NCBI GenBank assembly: GCA_040414865.1
Contig: JBEDUR010000166.1
Coordinates: 1 to 38,896, forward strand
DNA: 38,896 nucleotides
Reading direction: 5' to 3'
DNA from: Palsa-461 sp040414865
GTDB taxonomy: Bacteria > Actinomycetota > Acidimicrobiia > Acidimicrobiales > RAAP-2
In this document: in pieces, positions 1 to 7,200 of the stretch
Layout of the letters: every line of letters begins with the position of its first letter
Position numbering within the stretch: position 1 is the first letter of the stretch
The notes under the pieces: generated by a model
Database searches by the model: none
What the model was told of the DNA's origin: nothing
Seen by the model: the letters and a program-made list of their open reading frames with translations, nothing else
Made by a program: the position numbers and the translations under genes

Positions 1-948
1 GCGTCCGACGCGGCGGGGCGTACTGCCGATCGGCTGCAACTTTCTGTCCAGGATCCCGGGCGCATCCTGGTGTCGTTGGCGAGGGGTTCTGTGGCGACCG
101 AGCGAAACAAGCTGGAAGAAGCCCGCACGTTCCTCGATCTGGCCCGGCACGCGGCCCAGGAGACTGGCCGGCCCTGCTTTCTCAGCCTGGTGGCCCTGGA
201 AGAGGCGCGCTGGCTCATGGCAACGGGCGATGTAGATGGTGCGTTTGGTCAGATCGACAACGTGCGAGTGTGGTTTCCCAAACGCTCGATGTCCATGGAG
301 GCAGAGCTTGCCGTGAGGTCCGCGCGGCTAGCAGTCCAAGCCGCCGATGAGCGCGCAACGTTTCTGTTGTCGAAGATGCCAGAGAGCCCCGCGGCATTCG
401 TCGTCTTGGCGAGAGACGCGCTCAACCGGAATGACGTAGGGCAAGCCGTCGAGCTGCTTGATCGGGCCGGTGGTGAGCCTACGACTCGCCGAGAACGGGT
501 GGAGGTCGGAGTGCTCTCCGCTCTGGCCTGGCTGACTCGTGACGCCGACGTCGCCTTGCAGCGGCTCGAGCAGGCACTTGCTCTCGCTCACCCCGAAGGA
601 CTTGTACGAACGGTCATCGACGTCGGGCCGGGCGTGACCAAGCTGCTCGCTGCCTTCCCGATGGAACCCTGGCTTAACGACTACGTAGAGGCACTGATCG
701 AGGCGGCCGATTCGGCGATTCCTCTCGGGCGCCGGGTCATCCAGACCTCGCTGGTCGATCCGCTGACTGAAAGAGAGCTCGTGATCCTGCGGTACCTCTC
801 CGGCCGCCTCACCTACAAGGAGATTGCGGCGCTGTTGTACATCTCCATCAACACGCTCAAGTCCCACGTCAGAGCCGTCTACCGGAAGTTGAATGTCGAC
901 TCCCGATCCAGCGCCGTCAGGATGGGCAGGAGCCTTCATCTGCTCTAG
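1..948 (+). CDS. LuxR-family transcriptional regulator, 5'-truncated by the window
   Basis: The reading frame is open from base 1 to the stop at 946-948. A GTG at 70 could start a 292-residue protein, but 23 further in-frame codons precede it without a stop, so the gene probably begins outside the window. The last ~65 residues form a LuxR-type helix-turn-helix: DPLTERELVILRYLSGRLTY, then KEIAALLYISINTLKSHV and a YRKLNV segment. The preceding ~220 residues are helical and Ala/Leu/Glu-rich, like the TPR-type arm of large MalT/LAL regulators. That suggests the C-terminal part of a large ATP-dependent activator, but no P-loop is visible here. The DNA-binding call is firm; the target and the N-terminal domain are unknown. 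Confidence 0.8.
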   Translation, partial: ASDAAGRTADRLQLSVQDPGRILVSLARGSVATERNKLEEARTFLDLARHAAQETGRPCFLSLVALEEARWLMATGDVDGAFGQIDNVRVWFPKRSMSMEAELAVRSARLAVQAADERATFLLSKMPESPAAFVVLARDALNRNDVGQAVELLDRAGGEPTTRRERVEVGVLSALAWLTRDADVALQRLEQALALAHPEGLVRTVIDVGPGVTKLLAAFPMEPWLNDYVEALIEAADSAIPLGRRVIQTSLVDPLTERELVILRYLSGRLTYKEIAALLYISINTLKSHVRAVYRKLNVDSRSSAVRMGRSLHLL

Positions 949-1083
949 ACGACCGACGGCCCTTTGCCGATGCGACCATCGCTAGGCCCAGAACACTCCA
1001 GCCGGTGTTCCAGCCGCGAGACCCAACTGTCGAGGAGAGTCCGCCCTCATGGTGGCGGCCAGAGCGGGCCGTAAGACGCGCGT

Positions 1084-1147
1084 TTGGGATTAAGTCATCG
1101 GCTCGACGAGATGAGCTAGCGGCCCAGATAGAGTTGGTCAGGTCAGG
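1084..1147 (-). pseudogene. Decayed partial copy of tRNA-Lys (5' half plus upstream flank)
   Basis: Bases 1110-1128 are identical over 19 nt to 4942-4960, which covers the acceptor 5' strand and D-arm start of the intact tRNA-Lys. The match continues leftward with TTGGGATTAA at 1084-1093 (same as 4914-4923). By hand alignment 39 of 45 bases match over 1084-1128, with one 2-nt gap in the anticodon region. The flank also aligns: CAGGTCAGG occurs at 1139-1147 and at 4973-4981. The TPsiC arm and 3' acceptor strand are missing, so no functional tRNA can form. It is in the same orientation as the intact gene. Confidence 0.75.
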
Positions 1148-1197
1148 AACGCCTTGAGATGCACGTACCAGGCGCGCTCAGACGCCGGCTCCGTCCG

Positions 1198-1701
1198 TCA
1201 GCTCTCGGCAGCCGGATCGAACGCGCAGCGTGGATCGTGGTGAGCGGCGAGCTTCGCCAGCTGCGTGTGCAATCGAGCCCGCTCGGTTGAATTGAGCGGT
1301 TCGAAGAAGTCGTCCTCCAACTGCGTGACGATCGCGCGCAACTGGGAGAGTTGCCGTTTGCCAGCGGCGGTGATGCTGACGACATGGCGCCGCCGGTCGT
1401 GTGGGTCGCGTTGGCGTGCGACCAGCCCTCGATCTTCGAGGGTGTCGAGGACCGCGACGAGGCGACTGGGATCGAGGGCCAATGCGTCGGCGATCGTCGC
1501 TTGGGCCTCGCTCGACCCCTCGTCGAGAATGGCGAGGACGCTGTACTGATGGGCCTCGAAGCCGGCTTCCTCGAGTTTCTCGAGGGTCTGGGCCTTAAAC
1601 GCGAGCCCGAGTGTGGCGAGCAGATAGCCGCTGCTTGCCGCGAGCTCCTTGGCTACCTGCTGAACCCGGCGTGGCGGGCTCTCGGCAATTACGGGTTGCA
1701 T
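1198..1701 (-). CDS. MarR-family transcriptional regulator
   Basis: Predicted 167-residue winged-helix regulator. The core reads QYSVLAILDEGSSEAQATIA, then a recognition helix (LDPSRLVAVLDTLEDRGLVA) and the family wing RQRDPHDRRRHVVSITAAGK, with flanking helices for dimerisation. Start chosen at the ATG at 1701 (MQPVIAES); a GTG at 1719 would add six residues, and neither has a clear Shine-Dalgarno. It is divergent from the DHA2 exporter at 1775, the usual layout in which a MarR protein represses both itself and the efflux gene until an exported compound binds. That regulatory link is inferred from position and family habit. Confidence 0.9.
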   Translation of the reverse strand: MQPVIAESPPRRVQQVAKELAASSGYLLATLGLAFKAQTLEKLEEAGFEAHQYSVLAILDEGSSEAQATIADALALDPSRLVAVLDTLEDRGLVARQRDPHDRRRHVVSITAAGKRQLSQLRAIVTQLEDDFFEPLNSTERARLHTQLAKLAAHHDPRCAFDPAAES

Positions 1702-1720
1702 CGGGAATAAGTGTACCACA

Positions 1721-1734
1721 CAAGCGTTTGAAAC
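1721..1734. promoter_or_regulatory. Candidate MarR operator between marR-like and MFS genes
   Basis: The 73-bp gap between the divergent genes contains CAAGCGTTTG (near-palindrome, arms CAA..TTG) overlapping GTTTGAAAC at 1726-1734 (perfect inverted repeat around a central G). MarR-family operators are usually short inverted repeats in such divergent gaps. The site is inferred from sequence only. Confidence 0.35.
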
Positions 1735-1774
1735 TGTTATCGTGGAGCATTACAACGATCGCAAGGAGCAACGG

Positions 1775-3265
1775 ATGCTGGCAACCACCGATTCACCCGA
1801 AACGCTGGCCTCCCCGGATCGGCGGCGTTGGCTGGCACTCGCGGTCATCGTGGCCGCCCAGTTCATGGTGGTGCTCGACATCGCCATCGTTAACGTCGCC
1901 TTGCCGTCGATTAGGACCGATCTCCACTTCTCCCAAGAGAGTTTGCAATGGGTGATCACCGCCTACTCCATCTTCTTCGGCGGAGTGCTCTTGTTGGGCG
2001 GCCGCCTCGCCGACCTGCTCGGCCGCCGGCGTCTCTTCATGATCGGCTTGGCCTTGTTCACGGTCAGCTCGTTGCTCGACGGGCTGGCGTGGTCGGCGGC
2101 CTCGCTGATCACCTTCCGGTCCCTTCAGGGACTAGGCGCCGCCTTGCTGTCGCCCGCCGCTCTGTCAATCCTCACCACCACCTTCGCCGAGGGTCGGGAG
2201 CGCAATCTTGCTCTGGGAATCTGGGGCGCAGTCGCCGGCAGCGGCGCCGCCGCCGGGGTTCTGCTTGGCGGAGCGCTCACCAGCGGTCTGAACTGGTCGT
2301 GGATCTTCTTCATCAATGTGCCGATTGGGGTCTTGGTGTTCGGGCTCAGTCCGTGGTTGCTTCGCGAGAGTCGTGCCGGGCTTCAGCATCGCCACTTCGA
2401 CGTGGCGGGTGGCATCTCGATCACGGCCGGCTTGATGCTGCTCGTCTACGCGATGACCCGAGCCACCCAGCACGGCTGGGGTACTGCCGAGACGATCGGG
2501 CTCTTGGTGACGTCGGCGGCCCTTATCGTGGCCTTCTTCTTGATCGAGCTGCGTTCGCAGGCGCCGCTGCTGCCTCTGCGCATCTTCCGACTCCGTACCC
2601 TTGCGGCCTCGAACCTAAGTGGGCTGCTCATGGGAGGTGCCGTCTTCTCGCAGTTCTTCCTCATCACGTTGTACCTGCAGGAAGTGCTCGGCTACTCCGC
2701 GCTTAAGACCGGCGTCGCGTACATCAGCTTGACCCTCACTGTCATCGTCTTCTCCGGCTTGGCGCAGAGGCTCGTCACGCGAATCGGCGTACGTCGCGTG
2801 CTGCCGACCGGACTGGCGCTCTCGACTGGAGGATTGGTGCTCTTCGCCCGGCTACCGGTGCAGGGCCACTACTTCACCGACCTGCTCCCCGCATTCCTGA
2901 TAAGCGGCCTTGGGCTGGCGCTCTCGTTCGTCTCAATGTCGATTGGAGCATTGACAGGCGTCCAGTCAGGCGATGCTGGGATTGCCTCCGGGTTGATCAA
3001 CACCACCCAGCAGATCGGTGGTGCGATCGGCGTTGCCGTGGCAGCGACCATCGCGACAACCGTCACGACCCACTATGTCGCCACCCATGCGGGCGCCAGC
3101 GCCTTTAGCGGCGCAGCCCTAACCCATGGGTTCCAGATTGCCTTCTACGTTCTTGCTGCACTGGCCGCCCTGGGGGCAGTGCTAGCAGGGGTGCTGCTTG
3201 AGTCGAAGCCGGCCCAACCCGAACTCGAGTTCATTCCCGCGGAGGAGTTGGAGGCGGTGGCCTGA
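1775..3265 (+). CDS. MFS multidrug exporter, DHA2 (EmrB/QacA-like) family
   Basis: Predicted 496-residue inner-membrane proton-coupled drug exporter with about 14 hydrophobic segments. The first helix includes AQFMVVLDIAIVNVALPSI, the DHA2 motif D1 region. It is followed by the loop 2-3 signature GGRLADLLGRRRLFMIGLAL and a motif-C-like helix (GAVAGSGAAAGVLLGGALTS). The late helix GDAGIASGLINTTQQIGGAI is also typical of the family. Start set at the ATG at 1775 because AAGGAG lies at 1763-1768; an upstream in-frame GTG at 1742 lacks this. It is divergent from the MarR gene, so induction by its own substrate is likely. The substrate cannot be told from sequence. Confidence 0.92.
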   Translation: MLATTDSPETLASPDRRRWLALAVIVAAQFMVVLDIAIVNVALPSIRTDLHFSQESLQWVITAYSIFFGGVLLLGGRLADLLGRRRLFMIGLALFTVSSLLDGLAWSAASLITFRSLQGLGAALLSPAALSILTTTFAEGRERNLALGIWGAVAGSGAAAGVLLGGALTSGLNWSWIFFINVPIGVLVFGLSPWLLRESRAGLQHRHFDVAGGISITAGLMLLVYAMTRATQHGWGTAETIGLLVTSAALIVAFFLIELRSQAPLLPLRIFRLRTLAASNLSGLLMGGAVFSQFFLITLYLQEVLGYSALKTGVAYISLTLTVIVFSGLAQRLVTRIGVRRVLPTGLALSTGGLVLFARLPVQGHYFTDLLPAFLISGLGLALSFVSMSIGALTGVQSGDAGIASGLINTTQQIGGAIGVAVAATIATTVTTHYVATHAGASAFSGAALTHGFQIAFYVLAALAALGAVLAGVLLESKPAQPELEFIPAEELEAVA

Positions 3266-3444
3266 GCACGCCCCGCGGATCATGACCAAGGTCCCGTCCA
3301 GATGAGCACTCCGGACGTCTGATCCGACTCTGGAGCCAAAGTGGAAGGATTGCTGGACGGCACGGTCAGATGGTGGTTTTCCCTGGGCAGAGGTGCTTTT
3401 CTACTCCGTCTGGTACCCTCACATCCGGCAAGCGGCATCCAGTC

Positions 3445-3464
3445 CGGCTACTAAACGGCTACCA
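3445..3464 (+). repeat. 20-nt imperfect repeat, copy 1
   Basis: CGGCTACTAAACGGCTACCA matches 4813-4832 (CGGCGACTAAACGGCGACCA) at 18 of 20 positions. Each copy contains an internal direct repeat of CGGCNAC separated by TAAA. The copies have the same orientation and bracket the small secreted gene and the acetyltransferase. Function unknown. Confidence 0.5.
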
Positions 3465-3502
3465 GGAACCAAATGCCGGCTCGGATGTTCAAGGACGGCG
3501 CC

Positions 3503-3961
3503 ATGAGCCTAAGAACGCGGGCAGCGGCAATGGGCGTGGCGCTGGCCGCCGTGCCAGTCCCGTTCCATGCCACCTGGTTCCCACCCGACTCGACTTTCGG
3601 CCATGTCGTCCAGAGCCAGTACATCGTCGCCGGGGCGGGTGGCCAAACCGGGTCGGCAGGCCAAGTGACCCCGAACGAGACGTTGATCGTTGATGACCAT
3701 GGGGGCCAAATCATCGTGGCCGCCATCTCCGAAAGGAAAATGCCTGGCCTCTATCAGAGCTTCGCCGGCCCGAAATCTAAGGCTTGGCACCACATCCGCA
3801 TCGCCGGCCACAACGCGATCACCACCACCTCGCACGAAGGTGCCAACGTGTCGATCGATGTCTACGAGCAGTGGCCGGGGTACACGATCAACGCCACCGG
3901 AACCAACGTGCCGAGCTCGGACTTCTTCCGGTTCCTCGGCTCCCTCCGATACCGGCGCTAA
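3503..3961 (+). CDS. Small putative secreted protein of unknown function
   Basis: Predicted 152 residues from the ATG at 3503, chosen because AAGGA lies 7 nt upstream and because it places a basic start (MSLRTR) before a hydrophobic run (AAAMGVALAAVPVPF) like a signal peptide. ATGs at 3473 and 3485 are alternatives. The C-terminal ~90 residues look like a compact beta-rich domain ending in YTINATGTNVPSSDFFRFLG. This pattern loosely recalls the C-terminal repeats of DUF4367/LolA-like and anti-sigma-associated proteins. That resemblance is from memory and weak. A minus-strand frame overlaps most of it, but only the plus strand gives a protein-like sequence. Confidence 0.55.
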   Translation: MSLRTRAAAMGVALAAVPVPFHATWFPPDSTFGHVVQSQYIVAGAGGQTGSAGQVTPNETLIVDDHGGQIIVAAISERKMPGLYQSFAGPKSKAWHHIRIAGHNAITTTSHEGANVSIDVYEQWPGYTINATGTNVPSSDFFRFLGSLRYRR

Positions 3962-3983
3962 GCCCACAAAGGGCCTGGTCCAG

Positions 3984-3999
3984 GGCGCCCCGGGGCGCC
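3984..3999. terminator. 16-bp perfect palindrome downstream of the small secreted gene
   Basis: GGCGCCCCGGGGCGCC is a perfect inverted repeat 22 nt after the stop codon of the preceding gene. There is no T-run, so a rho-independent terminator in the classical sense is doubtful. In high-GC actinobacteria such stems often sit between genes. The rest of 3962-4197 holds nothing recognisable. Confidence 0.3.
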
Positions 4000-4197
4000 A
4001 GGGGGCCGGACAACCGGCCTGATGGCTGAGTCAGGGCCACCAAGTGATTTTCAGCGAGGACCCGGATCGAAGCCGCGCCTATCCGACAGCACCCTCGGCG
4101 TCGTCGAAGAGACCTGTACCGAACACCGGCCCCTATTGGGCAACCCGTACCGGCGTCTCGATGAGCTCCCCGTGTAAGCATCGAGACGAGTCATGAT

Positions 4198-4623
4198 CTA
4201 GAACCTCCACGAGAGCATGACCTGGGAGCCATCGATGCTCGCACCACCGGCTTGGTAGGTTGCAATTGCCGCCGGATTGTCGTCGTCGGTGAGGACCCAC
4301 ATTCCGTAGCATCCGGCGTCTCTGGCCCGGCGAGAGAGCGCTTCAACTAGTGCTCGCCCAACCCCCTGGCGACGGAACTGCTCGTGGACGGCGAGCTCGT
4401 AGAGGAACATCTCAGTGCCCTTGTCCGGATGGGTCATCTCTACGCCGGTTATGAAGCCGATCGGTCGTGTTCCTTGGTACGCCATCAAGAAATGGTGTCC
4501 AGGGGAGGTGAGGAACTTGGCTGTGGACTCAGGGATAGCGGGCGCGTCGAAGAGTTCTGAGGCCGCCAGGACCTGATGAGCATCTTCTGGTCCGAGAGCT
4601 TGGATCTCGGTAGGAACCGTCAT
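4198..4623 (-). CDS. GNAT acetyltransferase, AAC(3)-I-like
   Basis: Predicted 141-residue GNAT-fold enzyme that would transfer acetyl from acetyl-CoA to an amine. The acetyl-CoA pyrophosphate loop is clear: FLYELAVHEQFRRQGVGRAL, containing R/Q-x-x-G-x-G/A. It is followed by an alpha helix and GMWVLTDDDNPAAIATYQAG. The YELAV...RRQG layout and the DDNPAAIATY segment resemble the AAC(3)-I aminoglycoside acetyltransferase group, but members of this subgroup acetylate varied targets. Start taken at the ATG at 4623; a GTG at 4647 would add eight residues. It is convergent with the small secreted gene and close to tRNA-Lys. Resistance activity is a possibility only. Confidence 0.85.
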   Translation of the reverse strand: MTVPTEIQALGPEDAHQVLAASELFDAPAIPESTAKFLTSPGHHFLMAYQGTRPIGFITGVEMTHPDKGTEMFLYELAVHEQFRRQGVGRALVEALSRRARDAGCYGMWVLTDDDNPAAIATYQAGGASIDGSQVMLSWRF

Positions 4624-4812
4624 TACGTGCTCAAGCTTAGGGAACACCCATCTCGATCTTCCTGTACGCCCGCAAGTTGCCGGCGCGGCACCACGTTGAA
4701 CCGATGGGTGCGAGAGGCCCGCCGCCAGGGCTCTCTGCCGCCCGTCCGGGCGAAAGGACAGCCCGCGTAAAGCCGACGCCGCGGGCCGCGGTTGCCGCGC
4801 TGGTCGATCAGG

Positions 4813-4832
4813 CGGCGACTAAACGGCGACCA
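4813..4832 (+). repeat. 20-nt imperfect repeat, copy 2
   Basis: Second copy of the motif at 3445-3464, 18 of 20 identical, with the same internal CGGCNAC duplication. It lies in the 237-bp gap between the acetyltransferase and tRNA-Lys. No gene is supported in that gap. Confidence 0.5.
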
Positions 4833-4884
4833 AGGGCCCGCGGCGACGACTGACCGAAAGAACAACATCGCAGGCCGCGACGGG

Positions 4885-4957
4885 TGGGCCGCCCGGGGCT
4901 CGAACCCGGCACCTTGGGATTAAAAGTCCCCTGCTCTACCCGATGAGCTAGCGGCCC
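4885..4957 (-). tRNA. tRNA-Lys (anticodon UUU)
   Basis: Folds by hand as a complete 73-nt tRNA. The acceptor arms GGGCCGC/GCGGCCC pair perfectly, the D-stem is GCTC/GAGC and the TPsiC arm is CCGGG-TTCGAGC-CCCGG, with discriminator A at 4885. The anticodon loop CTTTTAA places TTT at positions 34-36. The anticodon stem has a G27.A43 mismatch and four good pairs. The CCA end is not encoded. A decayed 5' copy with its upstream flank lies at 1084-1147. Confidence 0.95.
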
Positions 4958-5264
4958 AGACAGAGGTTAGGGCAGGTCAGGCGAGCCGCTTGCTCTGACA
5001 CGGGGCGCCGTTGAGCCTCCATGTACCGAACAAGGTGGGATTTTCGATCTCCCTGTCTGTTCATAACGGCATCTGCCACGAGCGATAACCAGCGTGTTGC
5101 TGAACAAGCGCGTCGTTTGGCTCCGTACGGTCATCAGTACTTCCTGGGCTCGGAGACACGACCTAGACCTTCGGTTTCGCGGGTCCTGTGCAGCTCGGTC
5201 CCGCACCCGACGTTGTTACCACAGGCGGGGTGTCCTCCTCGGGTGGGTGAGATAGAACCCCAAC

Positions 5265-6173
5265 GTGGACATCCGTCCTCGTGAAGACCAGCCGTATTAC
5301 GGCGAGCACCTCGGAGACACCGGTTACTGGGGACCCTTCGTCCGAGTGGCGCTCGAGCGTTTGGGCCTACCCCAGGGTCGACTCGAGACGCCATTCGTCG
5401 GTACCTTCCCTACGTTTCTCATCGGCCCGATGGTGGTCAAGCTCTTTGGAGAGAGCTTCGACGGCAGGCATAGCTTCCAGATGGAGGCGACGGTCCATCA
5501 GCTGTTAACCGAGCATCGTGAGATCCCGGCGCCGGAACTGATTGCGAGCGGTCGGCTCTTTGAGGACGAGCCAACCTGGCCGTATTTGATCACCCGGAGG
5601 TTCGCGGGCCGGGCCGTTCGGGAGCTGGACGTCACCCAGGGCCTGACCGATCGGGTCATCGAAGAAGTCGGGACAGCCGTCCGGCGTCTCCATCACCTCG
5701 AACCTCCGGCCGCTCTTGGGTCGACGAAGACACTCGATCGGCTGCGTTCCAGCGCGCCTGAGAGGGTGCGCAACTTTGGCCTCCCCGACAAGCTGGTCGT
5801 CCAGGTGGCCGATTACCTCGCTGAGGTCCTCGTTCCCGGCACGGTCGTGCATGGTGACATCACCGGGGACCACCTCTTCATACGAGACCGCCGACTTGAG
5901 GGGATCATTGACTGGGGTGATGCACTGGTCGCCGATCCGTACTACGAGCTCGTTCCGATTTACCTGGATGCTTTGCGACGGAGTCGTCCGCGGCTTCATC
6001 GGTTCCTCGATGCGTACGGTTGGGGAGCCCCTCCCGACTTCTCGCGTCGGGCGTTGCAGGCCCTCCTGAGCTTCCGATTCGACTGGGTCAGTGACGTCCG
6101 AGAGATGCTGGACTTGCATCGGATCAACGACCTCGACGAACTCGCCGGTCGAATGTTCGATGCCTTGATATGA
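5265..6173 (+). CDS. APH-fold phosphotransferase (kinase-like), HGDxxxxH variant
   Basis: Predicted 302 residues in the aminoglycoside phosphotransferase (Pfam APH) superfamily. The catalytic loop is VVHGDITGDHLFI with H196, D198 and, at the usual metal-binding Asn position of HxDxxxxN, H203. The DFG-equivalent is IIDWGDA with D216. An N-lobe motif FLIGPMVVKLFGE carries the probable ATP-binding Lys. Start is the GTG at 5265. The His variant occurs in some uncharacterised APH subgroups, so activity is not excluded. Substrates in this superfamily range from antibiotics to sugars and amino acids; none is indicated here. Upstream 4958-5264 holds nothing recognisable. Confidence 0.8.
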   Translation: MDIRPREDQPYYGEHLGDTGYWGPFVRVALERLGLPQGRLETPFVGTFPTFLIGPMVVKLFGESFDGRHSFQMEATVHQLLTEHREIPAPELIASGRLFEDEPTWPYLITRRFAGRAVRELDVTQGLTDRVIEEVGTAVRRLHHLEPPAALGSTKTLDRLRSSAPERVRNFGLPDKLVVQVADYLAEVLVPGTVVHGDITGDHLFIRDRRLEGIIDWGDALVADPYYELVPIYLDALRRSRPRLHRFLDAYGWGAPPDFSRRALQALLSFRFDWVSDVREMLDLHRINDLDELAGRMFDALI

Positions 6174-6259
6174 CGATCGGGGACCGGTGCCATGAGTTCT
6201 GCGACCCGCTGAGGTGGACCGAACCGAGAGCGCAACGTGTCTCGGTTGGCCGCAGTCTT

Positions 6260-6330
6260 TAACACAGCACACTGCGGATGCTGCCGTGTTGAGCGGTGGG
6301 GGGTGCCGGTCCCAACTCGGTGCACCCCAC
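6260..6330 (+). other. Two adjacent hairpins downstream of the APH-fold gene
   Basis: In the 313-bp gene-free gap 6174-6486 two stems can be drawn. The first pairs AACAC (6260-6264) with GTGTT (6285-6289) and GCA (6266-6268) with TGC (6281-6283), across one mismatch. The second pairs GGGGTGC (ending at 6306) with GCACCCC (6322-6328), loop about 15 nt. Neither is followed by a T-run. They may end transcription of the upstream gene or be structured RNA; function not established. Confidence 0.25.
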
Positions 6331-6428
6331 AAACGACCAAAGGCATGCTTGAGTCCCGACTGGCAGCGCTGAGCTCACGGCGCGTCCGCCGCCTGACCAG
6401 GAATGTTCCGAATCTCACCTCGGAGTGG

Positions 6429-6457
6429 TTGACATGCGACCCATCAGAAAATATTTT
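6429..6457 (+). promoter_or_regulatory. Sigma-A-like promoter with AT palindrome upstream of TetR gene
   Basis: TTGACA at 6429-6434 matches the -35 consensus. A 17-bp spacer leads to TATTTT at 6452-6457, matching the -10 consensus at four of six positions. AAAATATTTT (6448-6457), a perfect 10-bp palindrome, overlaps the -10 and would be a natural place for autorepression by the TetR protein encoded next. The A/T run is striking against the GC-rich background. Confidence 0.6.
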
Positions 6458-6486
6458 TTATCCGTGGCCAAAGAAGGTTCGTGATC

Positions 6487-7110
6487 ATGACCGAAGCTGC
6501 GTTGCTCGACGATCCCGTCCGGGACCGTTTACTCGAGGCTGCGGTGCGGGTGTTTGCCAGAGAGGGCTACGCCGGAACCAAGGTGCTCGACATCACCCGG
6601 GAAGCTGGGCTCTCGACAACGGCGATCTACGGCCGCTTCGGCTCCAAGGAAGCGTTGCTTCGCGAGGCGGTGGTGGCTCGTTCAAAGGTGTCGCCGGCTG
6701 TATCGGATGGGCGCGTCTCAGAGCTGATCTCCCGGGGGGCAGCTTGGCGTCGGAGTCTGCTGACTGACGAAGAGGCTGTGCAGCTGGAGGCGTACGTCGC
6801 CGCTCGCCGCGAGCCCGAAGTGGCAGCGGCTCTACAAGAGGGGAGGCGGCACCATCGTCATGCCGTGCAACCCTTGGTTGAGGCGGCTGAGGCGGATGGG
6901 ACGGTGGCACCGGATGTGGACTCTGAGGCTGTCCTGTTCTTTGTGCAGACCTTGCACCTTGGCCTCTTGCTCCAGCGCGGCGCTGGAGTGACTGGTCCTG
7001 ACCCAGAACGATGGAGCGACCTTGTCGGCCGAATTGTTGCCAGTTTCGGTCGCACTGGTGCTCGGACCGAGAGCGGGGAGCCCGGACCAAACACTGCAGA
7101 GCACACGTAG
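6487..7110 (+). CDS. TetR/AcrR-family transcriptional regulator
   Basis: Predicted 207 residues. The N-terminal helix-turn-helix is typical: RDRLLEAAVRVFAREGYAGT, KVLDITREAGLSTTAIYGRF, GSKEALLREAV. The remaining ~140 residues are a helical ligand or dimerisation domain with no assignable ligand. The ATG at 6487 sits 9 nt after AAGAAGG (6471-6477); a GTG at 6481 is too close to it. The R2lox gene follows 90 nt downstream on the same strand. A TetR gene also neighbours the R2lox gene in Mycobacterium tuberculosis (Rv0232/Rv0233 region), which supports a regulatory pair. Control of R2lox/mntH is inferred. Confidence 0.9.
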   Translation: MTEAALLDDPVRDRLLEAAVRVFAREGYAGTKVLDITREAGLSTTAIYGRFGSKEALLREAVVARSKVSPAVSDGRVSELISRGAAWRRSLLTDEEAVQLEAYVAARREPEVAAALQEGRRHHRHAVQPLVEAAEADGTVAPDVDSEAVLFFVQTLHLGLLLQRGAGVTGPDPERWSDLVGRIVASFGRTGARTESGEPGPNTAEHT

Positions 7111-7200
7111 GGGACCAAGAGGCACGATGGCCGCGCGACATTCGCCCCGGCTCATCGAAAGAGGACTCCACTCGGAGAAGAAAGGGAAAGAAGAACCGCC

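Noticed and set aside
3509..3967. Minus-strand frame opposite the small secreted gene
   Set aside because: The translation is compositionally odd, has no recognisable domain, and the plus strand gives signal-like and beta-rich segments with a ribosome binding site.
4958..5264. Short plus-strand frames between tRNA-Lys and the first APH-fold gene
   Set aside because: No ribosome binding site, no protein-like composition and no similarity recognised; treated as non-coding.
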